Virus record (IMG/VR): IMGVR_UViG_3300036834_000231
Coordinates: 1 to 64,000 of that record
Length of the DNA stretch: 64,000 nt
Direction: 5' to 3' (one strand)
Origin: a virus
Shown: piece by piece, positions 18,274 through 26,065 of the stretch
Position numbering within the stretch: position 1 is the stretch's first letter
How the letters are laid out: each line of letters begins with the position of its first letter
The notes under the pieces: generated by a model
The model's database searches: none
Told to the model about the DNA's origin: nothing
The model's input: only the letters and a program-made list of their open reading frames with translations
Made by a program: the position numbers and the translations under genes

Positions 18274-18768
18274 ATGAACTGGACGATCGGGGATCTGCGC
18301 AAGCTGGAGGGCAGGCGCAGGGGCGTGGCGGTCAGGCCTGTCGCCGCCGTACCGTTAGGCGCTTGGGTCGAGGCGACGTTCTTTCTGCCGGTTCCCGTCC
18401 CGACCAAGAAGAACGGCAAGGGCGCCTTTAACGAGCGCGTGGTGATCAGCCGGCGCAACCGGTTGCTGCTCGACGAGGTGACGAAGGCGGCGCGGGTGGC
18501 CTGGTCGGGCAGGCGGCCGGCGCTGAGCAATGCGACCATCAACTGTGTATTCCACACTACGAATCTGAGCCAGGATGACGATGGGGCGTTGACTTCCACG
18601 CTGGATTGCTTGGTCGCGGCCGGTGTGCTCGCCGACGACAGCCGCAAGCACCTGGTGGGCGGGACGTTCACGCATGAACTCGTGGGGCTCGGGCAGCCGG
18701 AGGGCGTGGTGATCCATATTCGTGGCCAGGAATATCACAGTGATAGCCTCATGAGATGTCCGAAGTAG
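18274..18768 (+). CDS. RusA-like Holliday junction resolvase
   Basis: A 164-residue protein. Family look: an N-terminal VPVPTKKNGKGAF strand, an Arg-rich helix, then SQDDDGALTSTLDCLVAAGV and LADDSRKH, which match the Asp-rich RusA active-site region (usually DxDN then DD). It would resolve branched recombination intermediates made by RecT and the exonuclease upstream. The DDDG in place of DxDN makes me less sure of activity. Confidence 0.7.
   Translation: MNWTIGDLRKLEGRRRGVAVRPVAAVPLGAWVEATFFLPVPVPTKKNGKGAFNERVVISRRNRLLLDEVTKAARVAWSGRRPALSNATINCVFHTTNLSQDDDGALTSTLDCLVAAGVLADDSRKHLVGGTFTHELVGLGQPEGVVIHIRGQEYHSDSLMRCPK
18732..18746. promoter_or_regulatory. Start-associated dyad (one mismatch)
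   Basis: ATATC acagt GATAG, inside the 3' end of the resolvase gene and ending 9 bases before ATG 18756. Confidence 0.6.
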
Positions 18769-19016
18769 TTTTGAGGGCCGGCGGCATGGTGCGTATCCGG
18801 CGCGTGGATGATCCGGAGTGGAGCTGGGCGCGGATTCAGCTTGTGAGCGACATTAGTGCGGCTGGGATGCAATCGGTGGCGGTCACATTGGAGAGTGCGG
18901 TGCGGGCCGGTGCGGGCGTCGTGATCGGCGTGCTGCCGCTATTCGTGGACTACCAGCGGGAACTCGTGACGGGTCTGCTCGGTAGCGACGAATACGAGAT
19001 CGACGTAGCGACGTGA
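18756..19016 (+). CDS. Small protein of unknown function
   Basis: Encodes 86 residues, overlapping the resolvase gene by 13 bases and preceded by a dyad. The sequence (GGMVRIRRVDDPEWSWARIQ) reads as a small beta-barrel-like domain. I do not recognise the family. Confidence 0.65.
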   Translation: MSEVVLRAGGMVRIRRVDDPEWSWARIQLVSDISAAGMQSVAVTLESAVRAGAGVVIGVLPLFVDYQRELVTGLLGSDEYEIDVAT

Positions 19017-19020
19017 GGGT

Positions 19021-19161
19021 ATGAACCAGAAGCAGAGCAAGCTGAGGGTTGTCAGCGAGATCCAGCATTCCCAGAAGCTCCTGTTGTGGCGGCGTTTGCT
19101 GAATCCGCCGGTCCCGTGGTGGCGCCGGTGGTTGCTGATGCATCGGCGTAGACCTGTTTAG
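19021..19161 (+). CDS. Very small basic protein
   Basis: A 46-residue frame from ATG 19021, four bases after the previous stop, with GTGAGGGT in front. It is rich in Arg, Trp and Leu (WWRRWLLMHRRRPV). The last gene before the origin region; coding status is uncertain. Confidence 0.4.
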   Translation: MNQKQSKLRVVSEIQHSQKLLLWRRLLNPPVPWWRRWLLMHRRRPV

Positions 19162-19665
19162 AAAGGTTTTAGTGACGGCGCGCGTCAGCGCTTTCCTTTG
19201 TTGGGATTGCGAGCCGAAAAGTACCGTTTCAGCATATGAGCGTGGACTGGTTTCTCACAGGTCGGGCTTATCAGGGAATGGGGGGGTAGATTCGCGCGAC
19301 CGAGTTCCGGCATTAGCGCGTTAATCGGAAAGGGGGGGGGCAGATTCGCGCGGGGGGACCGTTTCAGCGCGAAGAAATAACGAAAAGTACCGTTTCAGCA
19401 TACGTTTCCCACAGGCGCGGTGCGCCTACTACTGTTCTGGTACATGATCTAACTACATGTATGTGAGGGTGTTTCAGCGGAGGATGGTGAGGGTGTTTCA
19501 GCGGAGGCCCGCCGTAGTAATTGCCCGCTAAGCGCCTTTAAATATCTTTATAATCAGCTTGTTATGGTCCAACAATACCTTGCCTCAGGAGTGAGGGTGT
19601 TTCAGCGGGGAAAAATGCCGGTAATCCACTAGTTTTTCCACGGCCACTTTGTCACACCTCTAGGC
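19162..19665. other. Gene-free replication origin region
   Basis: These 504 bases hold no credible gene. They carry six copies of GTTTCAGC, poly-G runs at 19280-19287 and 19332-19340, and an AT-rich stretch at 19538-19567 that could be the unwinding element. They directly follow the 3' end of repA. This is the layout of an iteron-controlled plasmid origin. Confidence 0.75.
19226..19606 (+). repeat. Six iterons with core GTTTCAGC
   Basis: Cores at 19226, 19361, 19392, 19471, 19495 and 19599. The first three share ACCGTTTCAGC (two of them AAAAGTACCGTTTCAGCATA) and the last three share GTGAGGGTGTTTCAGCGG. Cores 19471 and 19495 are 24 bases apart, close to two helix turns. All lie in one orientation, as expected for Rep-binding iterons. 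Confidence 0.8.
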
Positions 19666-20640
19666 TCACCGGTCGATAGCTTTAGGATTGACAGATGGCG
19701 GACAAGGGCGGATTTCCAAGCAACCAGGTGGAGTGGCAATGTTGAGCGTCGGCCAGCAAAGCCTCAGCTTTTTTAGTTCCCTGATAACGTCCTTGCGAAA
19801 GTCGCGGACCGTGAATTTCTCTCCCGCCCTGGCAGGGTCGGCGCCGAATTGCATGTAGAGCTTTTCCCATGAGAGGCGCTCAGGCTTTTTCTTTAGGCTG
19901 TAAAGCGTGAAGGTTTTGTATGAAAGCCACATGTACAAGTCAAGCCCGAGGGAGGACCGTTTCATTTCCTTCAGGATTCGCATGTCGAGCGGGATGGGGT
20001 GAGCAATGATTTCGTTAAAGAAGGCCTCCCCCAGATGAATTTTGCTCTGCCATAGCGTGGACTGCTCTGGTTTTTTATAGTCCCACCAAAACTCCGTCCA
20101 ATCGGCAATTGATGACGATGCGGTGGCTTTGTGGCCGGGCGTTTCGTAGATAAGCTGCACATGGGAGTTGAACAGTCTGTCTATCTGGTGCCTGAGCCGA
20201 GTATGGTCGCCTCGGTCGCCGCCACTGTCGGAATACAGCCCTAATTGCCGCATGAAGACTGAAAGCGAACTGCCAAGGAATAGCTCGCGCTCCCTTGTCC
20301 GGACAGCTTCGGTTGATACCCATGCGAGCAAAAGGCGCGGTAGATTGCCATAGGGCAATTTGTTGTCGCCGCCGGCAATCATGACCAGCTTGTATGGCCC
20401 GTTTTGGCGTTTGTACTGGAGGCGGGTTCCAGGGTCGGTTCTCGGCAAGGAACAGAGCGTTAGCAAGCGGGTCATAAAGCCCATGTCGGTGTTGGGATCG
20501 TCACCAATGCTGGCTAGAGCGTCAATCTGCTTGATGCGAGTGAAATGATGTTTGCCCTGAAGCGTGAGCGCCTTGGTTTCCTGCGGTTCGAGGCGCTCGA
20601 AAACAGGTAGTTTGTCGATGATTTCGCCGGGCTTTTTCAT
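19666..20640 (-). CDS. repA: Plasmid replication initiator RepA
   Basis: A 324-residue protein matching the plasmid RepA family (PF04796 type): GPYKLVMIAGGDNKLPYGNL, PRLLLAWVSTEAVRTRERE, LGSSLSVFMRQLGL. These proteins bind iterons and open the plasmid origin, here the adjacent 19.2-19.6 kb region. Winged-helix-type segments follow. Its presence in a phage tail contig indicates a prophage kept as a plasmid. The start overlaps the stop of the small membrane gene at 20637 (ATGA), so the two are coupled. Confidence 0.9.
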   Translation of the reverse strand: MKKPGEIIDKLPVFERLEPQETKALTLQGKHHFTRIKQIDALASIGDDPNTDMGFMTRLLTLCSLPRTDPGTRLQYKRQNGPYKLVMIAGGDNKLPYGNLPRLLLAWVSTEAVRTRERELFLGSSLSVFMRQLGLYSDSGGDRGDHTRLRHQIDRLFNSHVQLIYETPGHKATASSSIADWTEFWWDYKKPEQSTLWQSKIHLGEAFFNEIIAHPIPLDMRILKEMKRSSLGLDLYMWLSYKTFTLYSLKKKPERLSWEKLYMQFGADPARAGEKFTVRDFRKDVIRELKKLRLCWPTLNIATPPGCLEIRPCPPSVNPKAIDR

Positions 20641-20924
20641 TGGTGATGATGCTCCAGCATGTGAATCTTTATGGCGGATTCGATGCGCTGAAAGCCAGCT
20701 TCCATATCCTTGCGGAGTAGAGCAATTTCCGAGTGCAGGGTTGCCATCTCGGCGCGAAGAGTGACCATTTCCGCCCTGATCTCGGCGCGAAGGGTGGCCG
20801 TTTCCGTTTTGATTTCGGCGCGAAGCGTCTCTTTCGCCTCGGTGATGCGGCTGTTCGAATAGATCAGTAGCGAAATCGGGATGACGATCGCCATCGCGAG
20901 GGTGAATACTTGTGCATCGGTCAA
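20637..20924 (-). CDS. Membrane-anchored coiled-coil protein
   Basis: A 95-residue protein: an N-terminal membrane helix (VFTLAMAIVIPISLLIYSNS), then heptads repeated as ETATLRAEIRAEMVTLRAEM. It starts with TTG at 20924, which touches a start-associated dyad, and overlaps repA by four bases. It is one of about nine such small proteins in the window. The function is unknown; one idea is membrane tethering of the replication complex. Confidence 0.7.
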   Translation of the reverse strand: MTDAQVFTLAMAIVIPISLLIYSNSRITEAKETLRAEIKTETATLRAEIRAEMVTLRAEMATLHSEIALLRKDMEAGFQRIESAIKIHMLEHHHQ

Positions 20925-20938
20925 TATCCCAACGGTAT
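20924..20938. promoter_or_regulatory. Start-associated dyad between divergent genes (one mismatch)
   Basis: ATATC ccaac GGTAT. On the minus strand it abuts the TTG start of the membrane/repA operon. On the plus strand TATCAC (20936-20941) faces the gene at 20984. A shared operator for both directions is likely. Confidence 0.55.
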
Positions 20939-20983
20939 CACCAGGGTGTTATTTTGAGCTGTCTGGGAGTACGGGTACGGGCG

Positions 20984-21277
20984 ATGGTCTACTTTAAAAA
21001 AATCTTTCCAAGCACACGTGCAGCGTGGGGCCTCGCAGCGGTCGAAAGCGGGCTCTACTTTTCGGACGAGTTTTCAGACAAGAGCTGGCTCGAGACCGGC
21101 CAGGCGGCGCTGCTTTACTTCGAACTCGGCGCCCTCGAGGACCGTCCGGAGTGGTTTCCGGACGGCAAGTCGGCCAGCTTGGAATACTTCCGCACACTGA
21201 TCGAGCAGGCAGTGCGCGAGGAACTAGCAAACCCCGCCTATCCGCCCACCCTCAAAAAAAGCCCTACGGCGCTCTAG
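20984..21277 (+). CDS. Small protein, WFPxGK family, copy 1
   Basis: Encodes 97 residues from ATG 20984. It is clearly related to the product at 26700-27038: RPEWFPDGKSASLEYFRTLI against REDWFPQGKWPSLQLFEGLI, with similar lines before (TGQAALLYFELGALE, TAAVLWFQLRSLD). Both copies are preceded by start-associated dyads. Two divergent paralogues within 6 kb suggest a useful but unknown function. Confidence 0.65.
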   Translation: MVYFKKIFPSTRAAWGLAAVESGLYFSDEFSDKSWLETGQAALLYFELGALEDRPEWFPDGKSASLEYFRTLIEQAVREELANPAYPPTLKKSPTAL

Positions 21278-21321
21278 GTTGCATCGAAGAGACCCTGGAG
21301 GATTCCATGGCAGGCAGGGTC

Positions 21322-22344
21322 TCAGCCGCGAGCAGCCAGCCCTGGAATCTCTCCAGCGCTGGGGGCATTAGCCTCTCTCCCTAGCGGCTTTCGTGTACCG
21401 GAGTCGGTCAAACCGAGCTCCGTCCAGAGCTTGTCGCGCTCTGCCCGCCACTGTTTCACTTGCGGGTGCAAGGGGTAATCTGCCAGCAAAAGTTCCGTAG
21501 TTTCAAGAAGATACAGCTTGGATTCGCGGGTCTCCAGACCAGGCGCCGGCATTACTGCCCGAGTGGGCGGGCGGTCTCGAAGCTCCTGGATGCGTTGCCG
21601 GATCTTCGTGACCACCCCTCCCCAAGTCTTCAGCCCGGCGAAGCCTGGACGATTACGCCTGATGCTCTCGAGGATGTCGCGCGCGAACCATTGGAGCGCC
21701 CCGGGCAGATCGGGCTCGCGCTCTAACTCAGCCGAAATCCTGCCTATCGTCAGGGACGTAGCTTCGTCTTGTAGACGTAACTTAGAAGAATCAATAACTT
21801 CCCGGACCTCTGCGCTAATGTCTACCCGTACAGTCTCTGGTATAGATACGTATTCACTCTGAAAAGAACCCTCCCTCGGGTAGGGAGTTAAAACCCCACT
21901 CTTATCCCCATTCTTACTTTCCTTATATGGGTTCGGCACTTCTGCCGTACTAGTTCGGCACTTCTGCCGTACTGCTGCAAACAAAGGACTTGTGATCTCT
22001 GCCAGAGCTTTGCGGAGCGCTTCCCAGCCGAAGCGCAGCTTGAGTTTGTTCGACGGCGCCCGCTCTTCGAGCAAGAGGCCGCGGCGGACCAAATAGCGCC
22101 TAGCGCTGCGAAGCATCTTCAGGCCATATTCGTGGCCGACGAGGTCGTGGATTTCCGCCTCGCTGGTTTCCAACCAGGTTCGATCTCCGCGGCCGCCATC
22201 GGTTGAGCGAAATTGCACCGCCCAAAGAAGGAGTGCCGCCGCGGAGTTGCCCTTGCACATGGCGAGGTAGTCGTAATTCAGTTGGGCGTGCAAGGAGTTG
22301 ACTTGGCAGCCGTAGGAGTTTTGCATTGTGGCGAAAGAAATCAT
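21322..22344 (-). CDS. Phage replication protein (initiator / helicase-loader-like)
   Basis: A 340-residue protein; CAGGAGG precedes ATG 22344. The N-terminal 110 residues look like a winged helix (LLLWAVQFRSTDGGRGDRTW, LRSARRYLVRRGLLLEER). The centre is low-complexity and the C-terminus helical. It lies three bases after dnaB in one operon, where lambda O or DnaD-like loaders sit. The gene carries an internal tandem repeat (21931-21974), as origins inside lambda-type O genes do. The role is inferred. Confidence 0.65.
   Translation of the reverse strand: MISFATMQNSYGCQVNSLHAQLNYDYLAMCKGNSAAALLLWAVQFRSTDGGRGDRTWLETSEAEIHDLVGHEYGLKMLRSARRYLVRRGLLLEERAPSNKLKLRFGWEALRKALAEITSPLFAAVRQKCRTSTAEVPNPYKESKNGDKSGVLTPYPREGSFQSEYVSIPETVRVDISAEVREVIDSSKLRLQDEATSLTIGRISAELEREPDLPGALQWFARDILESIRRNRPGFAGLKTWGGVVTKIRQRIQELRDRPPTRAVMPAPGLETRESKLYLLETTELLLADYPLHPQVKQWRAERDKLWTELGLTDSGTRKPLGREANAPSAGEIPGLAARG
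21931..21974. repeat. 22-bp tandem repeat inside the replication gene
   Basis: GTTCGGCACTTCTGCCGTAC plus two bases (TA, then TG), twice without a gap. Each unit contains the dyad CGGCA-CTTC-TGCCG. Because 22 is not a multiple of three, the protein reads it in two frames (RQKCRTS, then TAEVPNP). So the DNA repeat, not the peptide, seems to be selected. Confidence 0.7.
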
Positions 22345-22346
22345 GG

Positions 22347-23810
22347 CTACCTCCTGGCGTCTCCTTCTGCGTTCGGCCCGGGCAACATGGAGCCAACCTT
22401 CCAGAAGCCGGGCCGGTCAAAGACGGCCGGTTTCTCCCCTTCCCCCTCCTCCTCAATCGGCTCGATGCCGGTGTCATTGGCCAGGTTTTCGAACCGCGTA
22501 TAGCGGTTCACAAAGGCGAGTTTGATTCGCCCAATCGGGCCGTTGCGTTGTTTCGCCAAGATCAGCTCGGCGAAGCCTTTTAGGCTTTCCTTGTCTGGCC
22601 GGTAAAGTTCTTCGCGGAAGACGAAGGCGACGAGGTCGGCGTCTTGCTCGATAGAGCCCGAGTCGCGCAGGTCGCTCAGCATGGGCCGATGGTTGCCCAT
22701 GCGCAATTCGGGTGATCGGGAAAGTTGACTGAGAACCAAGAACGGAACGCTTAAGTCTTTCGCCAGCAGCTTCAGGCCTCGCGAGATATTGCTGATTTCG
22801 TTCTGCCGGTTTTCAAAATGGCCGTGCCCCTGCATCAGCTGCAGATAGTCCACGATGACCAGGCCTAGATCGCGTTCGATTTGCAGTTGCCGCAGCTTCG
22901 CGTGCATGTCCACTAAGCTGATAGCTGCGGTGTCGTCGAGATAGAATGGCGCCTCCGCGAGGATACCGAGGGCGCTCTGGAGCGCTTCACGTTCGAAGGA
23001 GTTCAGGTAGCCTAGCCGAAAACGCTGCATATCGAGGCGTCCAATGCCGCACAGCATGCGGGTGAGCAGAGATTCCTTCGACATTTCGAGCGAAAACATG
23101 GCGACGGCTTTTTCCGTGTGCGTCACTACGTGTTGGGCGATATTCATGGCGAGCGCCGTTTTGCCCATTGCCGGCCGAGCAGCGAGAATGAATAGTTCGC
23201 CCGGCCGGAGGCCGCCAGTCATTTCGTCGAGCTTCAAGAAGCCAGTGGAGAGTCCGTGGCGCTGCAGCGACGGGTCCAGAAAGGCGTTCATCCCTCCCTC
23301 ATAGGACTTGATGATCTCCGCCGGGTTCTGCAGGACGCCACGTCTATGGTTCCATTCAGACATACGGATCAGGTTCTCTGCCGTATCCATAAGAATCTTG
23401 TGCGGATCATCGTTCACCACGCAACGCGCGATGGTTTCCTTCGAAGTGGCGATCAGTCGGCGCTGCATCTCCTTCGCCTTGATCATTCCGATGTATCCCT
23501 CGACATTTGACAGGCGAGGCATCCCCTCATCGAGCGATGCGAGGTAGGTTAGGCCTCCAACGGACGGGAGCTGGTCGATCCGTCGCAGTTCTTCGGCGAC
23601 TGCCACGCGATTGATCTGTTCGCCACGCTCGGCGAGCACTCCCATGCAGGAGAAAATGCGTTGATGTCTATCAAAATAAAAGGCCCCCGGCTGAAGGTCG
23701 GAGGCGATTTTAAGATAGGAAGTAGGGTCGTTAAAAATGGCCCCAAGAATGAACCGCTCGGCGTCGCCGTTCGAGGGCGTTTCGTCCGAGCGGGTAATAC
23801 TACGTCTCAT
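22347..23810 (-). CDS. dnaB: Replicative DNA helicase DnaB
   Basis: Encodes 487 residues from ATG 23810; a TTG at 23828 is possible. The N-terminal domain (AERFILGAIFNDPTSYLKI) is followed by the RecA-like motor: Walker A AARPAMGKTALAMN, Walker B GLVIVDYLQLM, H4 region DLRDSGSIEQDADLV and the arginine-finger region KQRNGPIGRIKL. It unwinds DNA at the fork. It is the first gene of the operon with the replication protein at 21322. The C-terminal 45 residues are acidic and variable. Confidence 0.95.
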   Translation of the reverse strand: MRRSITRSDETPSNGDAERFILGAIFNDPTSYLKIASDLQPGAFYFDRHQRIFSCMGVLAERGEQINRVAVAEELRRIDQLPSVGGLTYLASLDEGMPRLSNVEGYIGMIKAKEMQRRLIATSKETIARCVVNDDPHKILMDTAENLIRMSEWNHRRGVLQNPAEIIKSYEGGMNAFLDPSLQRHGLSTGFLKLDEMTGGLRPGELFILAARPAMGKTALAMNIAQHVVTHTEKAVAMFSLEMSKESLLTRMLCGIGRLDMQRFRLGYLNSFEREALQSALGILAEAPFYLDDTAAISLVDMHAKLRQLQIERDLGLVIVDYLQLMQGHGHFENRQNEISNISRGLKLLAKDLSVPFLVLSQLSRSPELRMGNHRPMLSDLRDSGSIEQDADLVAFVFREELYRPDKESLKGFAELILAKQRNGPIGRIKLAFVNRYTRFENLANDTGIEPIEEEGEGEKPAVFDRPGFWKVGSMLPGPNAEGDARR

Positions 23811-24155
23811 TTTGGATGTTGCAGACAACTTTCTATCTGGTTACGAGCCGGTTATGGACCGACGAAGAAAATTGCTACACACCCAAGGCGAAAGCGCTGG
23901 AGGAGCAGCCTTCGTCGGGCCTTGCTTTGCCACACACGATCTACGCAGATGTGTGCGACAGTAGTATTTGCGTTTGGCTATTGGGGCTTAACGCATCCCG
24001 AGGGTCCAGGCGAAGGTTAACGCTCTGTCTGGACCCTTACAATCTCGTCACGGAAAGTGATTATACGCCCACGGGTTACGAAAGTGTGACTGACGCGGGT
24101 TTGGCCACTTGGCCGGGGTTCCGGCGTTTATATCACTAAGCTGTCTCTGTGATAT
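23811..24155. other. Mostly non-coding gap between dnaB and the next minus gene
   Basis: 345 bases that should hold the dnaB promoter. I see no clear promoter. At the right end, half-sites ATATCAC (24130) and GTGATATC (24149) face each other 21 bases apart. One plus-strand open frame (23816-24139) is listed separately with low confidence. Confidence 0.4.
23816..24139 (+). CDS. Doubtful ORF divergent from dnaB
   Basis: A 107-codon frame from ATG 23816, only five bases from the dnaB ATG on the other strand. Composition is fairly protein-like (MLQTTFYLVTSRLWTDEENC) but there is no ribosome site or known motif, and it would fill the dnaB promoter. I give it only as a possibility. Confidence 0.22.
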   Translation: MLQTTFYLVTSRLWTDEENCYTPKAKALEEQPSSGLALPHTIYADVCDSSICVWLLGLNASRGSRRRLTLCLDPYNLVTESDYTPTGYESVTDAGLATWPGFRRLYH

Positions 24156-24359
24156 CTAGGCCGGGACGACGACCGCCGCGTCCTTTAGCAAGGCGCGGTA
24201 GGAAGCGGTCACTTGCACATAAGGCCCGCTCATGGGCTCCGGGTCGGTATCGACGATGGTCACCTGAACCTGCGGGTGCGGATCGCCGTGTCCCATGCCG
24301 ATCGCCAGCAGCTCCCCATAGAGGCGGTTAATCAGGGCCGATTTCTCGGGATTGCTCAT
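24156..24359 (-). CDS. Small protein of unknown function
   Basis: A 67-residue protein; AAAGGA lies right before ATG 24359. N-terminal helix (EKSALINRLYGELLAIGMGH), then a beta-rich part. Family unknown. Its stop lies beside a half-site pair of the dyad family. Confidence 0.6.
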   Translation of the reverse strand: MSNPEKSALINRLYGELLAIGMGHGDPHPQVQVTIVDTDPEPMSGPYVQVTASYRALLKDAAVVVPA

Positions 24360-24442
24360 TCCTTTCGAATGATAGCGGGCTGAGAGTTTTCCTGCGAATC
24401 CATGCGAGACCGGGACGCAGATAGCTATGAGAAGATGGCTAT

Positions 24443-24682
24443 ATGGATTACGGCATCGCTTACGCGAAGAACAATCTGCCCAAGTTAATTAAGGCCGCCC
24501 TCCGGGGCGAGACTGTGCGCATTGTGAACCGGGGCGCCGACGCTGTGGAACTGGTCCGGATGGCGCCCAAAGGCGTGCCGAAAGGTTACGGCTCTATGCC
24601 TGGCCTGACGGCGGATCTGCCGCCTGGCTGGGACTCTCCTGCGGAAAAGGCCAAGATCACCGCTTTGTTCGAGGATGTATGA
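24443..24682 (+). CDS. Type II antitoxin, Phd/YefM family
   Basis: Encodes 79 residues. The N-terminal DNA-binding fold (YAKNNLPKLIKAALRGETVR, IVNRGADAVELVRM) is Phd/YefM-like and the C-terminal GWDSPAEKAKITALFEDV is the toxin-binding tail. It overlaps the PIN toxin by four bases. Such pairs stabilise plasmids by killing cells that lose them, and repress their own promoter. Confidence 0.85.
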   Translation: MDYGIAYAKNNLPKLIKAALRGETVRIVNRGADAVELVRMAPKGVPKGYGSMPGLTADLPPGWDSPAEKAKITALFEDV

Positions 24683-25068
24683 CCTATCTGCTCGATACCG
24701 TCGCTTTTTACCGAGCGTTGGACAAAACGCTTCCCGCAAAACTACTGCGCCGGTTGCAGCGGTCTGACAGTCAACTGTTCGTTAGCATCGTGACTCCCTG
24801 GGAGATTGCTTTGAAGCCCGCGCTGCAGGCTCACGGCATGAGTAACGAATTGGTGCAAGAGAAGATCCTCGAATTGGGCGCGCGCCTGCTTCCGATCACG
24901 ATGGAGCACACCGGGCTCTTGTACACATTGCCGTATTTCGAGGATCATCGCGATCCATTCGACCGCATGCTCATCGCGCAGGCGCTAGATGAGCGTTGTC
25001 CGCTTGTCTCCAATGATCAAAGGTTTGCTCGCTACCAAGCGAGAGGCCTCAGCGTGATTTGGGATTAA
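24679..25068 (+). CDS. Type II toxin, PIN-domain ribonuclease (VapC-like)
   Basis: A 129-residue protein with PIN acidic residues: Asp in YLLDTVAFYRAL, Glu in VTPWEIALK, Asp in HRDPFDRMLIAQAL and Asp in LVSNDQRFARY. It is expected to cut RNA unless held by the antitoxin directly upstream. The 3' end overlaps the convergent gene at 25049 by 20 bases. Confidence 0.88.
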   Translation: MTYLLDTVAFYRALDKTLPAKLLRRLQRSDSQLFVSIVTPWEIALKPALQAHGMSNELVQEKILELGARLLPITMEHTGLLYTLPYFEDHRDPFDRMLIAQALDERCPLVSNDQRFARYQARGLSVIWD

Positions 25069-25312
25069 GTTGCATCTCGGCGATTCGCGCGAGGACTCCC
25101 TCCAGCTCCTCGTCTTTGATCCCGTCTTCCGGGAGAATGCCGCCCGGCGCGTGATGGCGGCGTAAGAGTTCCTGGTAAGTTTCGGGAAAGGCTTGCCGCA
25201 ACCGATCGGTGTTGTAAGGATCGGCCTTGCGCATAGCGGACATGATGAGCGCATAGAACGGGGGATCTTGCGCCTCCAGCTTTTGGCTGATCACATATTC
25301 GTGCAAACCCAT
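25049..25312 (-). CDS. Small protein of unknown function
   Basis: An 87-residue, mainly helical protein (FYALIMSAMRKADPYNTDRL, FPETYQELLRRHHAPGGILP). It is similar in style to short phage accessory proteins. Divergent from the gene at 25380, with the palindrome 25332-25350 between them. Confidence 0.65.
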   Translation of the reverse strand: MGLHEYVISQKLEAQDPPFYALIMSAMRKADPYNTDRLRQAFPETYQELLRRHHAPGGILPEDGIKDEELEGVLARIAEMQLNPKSR

Positions 25313-25331
25313 TTGGGATATACTACCAACT

Positions 25332-25350
25332 TAGTATCGTGGTGATACTA
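25332..25350. promoter_or_regulatory. Palindromic operator between divergent genes
   Basis: TAGTATC gtggt GATACTA, perfect seven-base arms with a five-base centre, the same spacing as the ATATC-N5-GATAT dyads but with GTATC/GATAC arms. It lies 20 bases before the minus gene and 30 before the plus gene. Confidence 0.6.
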
Positions 25351-25379
25351 CGGAAGACACCCTAATAGACTACCGGCAC

Positions 25380-25598
25380 TTGCTCGAACCGTCGCCTCCG
25401 AGCAAGAGTTTGGTCATCGAAGAAGAACCGGAATTTGGCTGGACCGTGCGCACCAGTGATCGGTACGCCAAGGGTCTAACCCCGGATGAGGCGCTGTGGT
25501 GCGCCGTTCAATTCCTGAACGGCTCCACCTCTCATTACCTGAAGACCGCCGCCGAGCATGCGGCCTGGAAGGCCCAGTTCGGCCGGCGGGCGACGTAA
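25380..25598 (+). CDS. Small protein of unknown function
   Basis: Encodes 72 residues from TTG 25380. The motif GWTVRTSDRYAKGLTPDEAL, then AVQFLNG, is a compact alpha/beta design unknown to me. It lies seven bases before the Tlde1-like gene, probably in one operon. Confidence 0.5.
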   Translation: MLEPSPPSKSLVIEEEPEFGWTVRTSDRYAKGLTPDEALWCAVQFLNGSTSHYLKTAAEHAAWKAQFGRRAT

Positions 25599-25605
25599 AA
25601 AAAAC

Positions 25606-25995
25606 ATGTGGACGTATTTTCAATCGTCGGGCGAGCTACGCCACGACGGGGAAACAGTAGGCTTCGGCTACTCTGGCTATTCAACTGGCAGGAACAATCC
25701 GGATCTCGAAAGCGAGGCGGATATCGGGCCGATTCCGCGCGGGCATTATACGATCCTGCCGGCGTACAACGATCCGGGCAAAGGGCCGTGCGTGATGCGT
25801 TTGATGGCGCACGACCCGATCTACGACCGGTCCGGGTTCGAGATTCATGGGGATAGCGGGCAGCATCCCGGCGCGGCGAGCCATGGCTGCATCGTGCTGG
25901 GTCACAATGTGCGCGAGCGGGTAGCCCTGTCTTTGGACCGCGACCTGACGGTCGAGCGTTCGTTAATGGTCCTAGGTGGGGAGCTAAGTACTTGA
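25606..25995 (+). CDS. Tlde1-like L,D-transpeptidase-type murein enzyme (DUF2778)
   Basis: A 129-residue protein with the DUF2778/Tlde1 pattern: FGYSGYSTGRNNPDLE, GPIPRGHYTI, GFEIHGDSGQHPGAASHGCI. The His and Cys in IHGD and SHGCI are the catalytic pair of L,D-transpeptidase-like enzymes acting on murein peptides. Tlde1 is known as a type VI secretion toxin. In a phage it might act on the cell wall at lysis or on competitors. No signal peptide is seen. Confidence 0.75.
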   Translation: MWTYFQSSGELRHDGETVGFGYSGYSTGRNNPDLESEADIGPIPRGHYTILPAYNDPGKGPCVMRLMAHDPIYDRSGFEIHGDSGQHPGAASHGCIVLGHNVRERVALSLDRDLTVERSLMVLGGELST

Positions 25996-26065
25996 AACAA
26001 AACTAGTAAGCCGGTACGGCTAGAGCGTGCGCCAAACGGACGTTTATGGTACGCTCGGGCGAAAA

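Noticed and set aside
19226-19606. Possible CRISPR array from the GTTTCAGC repeats
   Set aside because: Repeats are short, unevenly spaced and lie beside repA; no cas genes. Iterons explain them.
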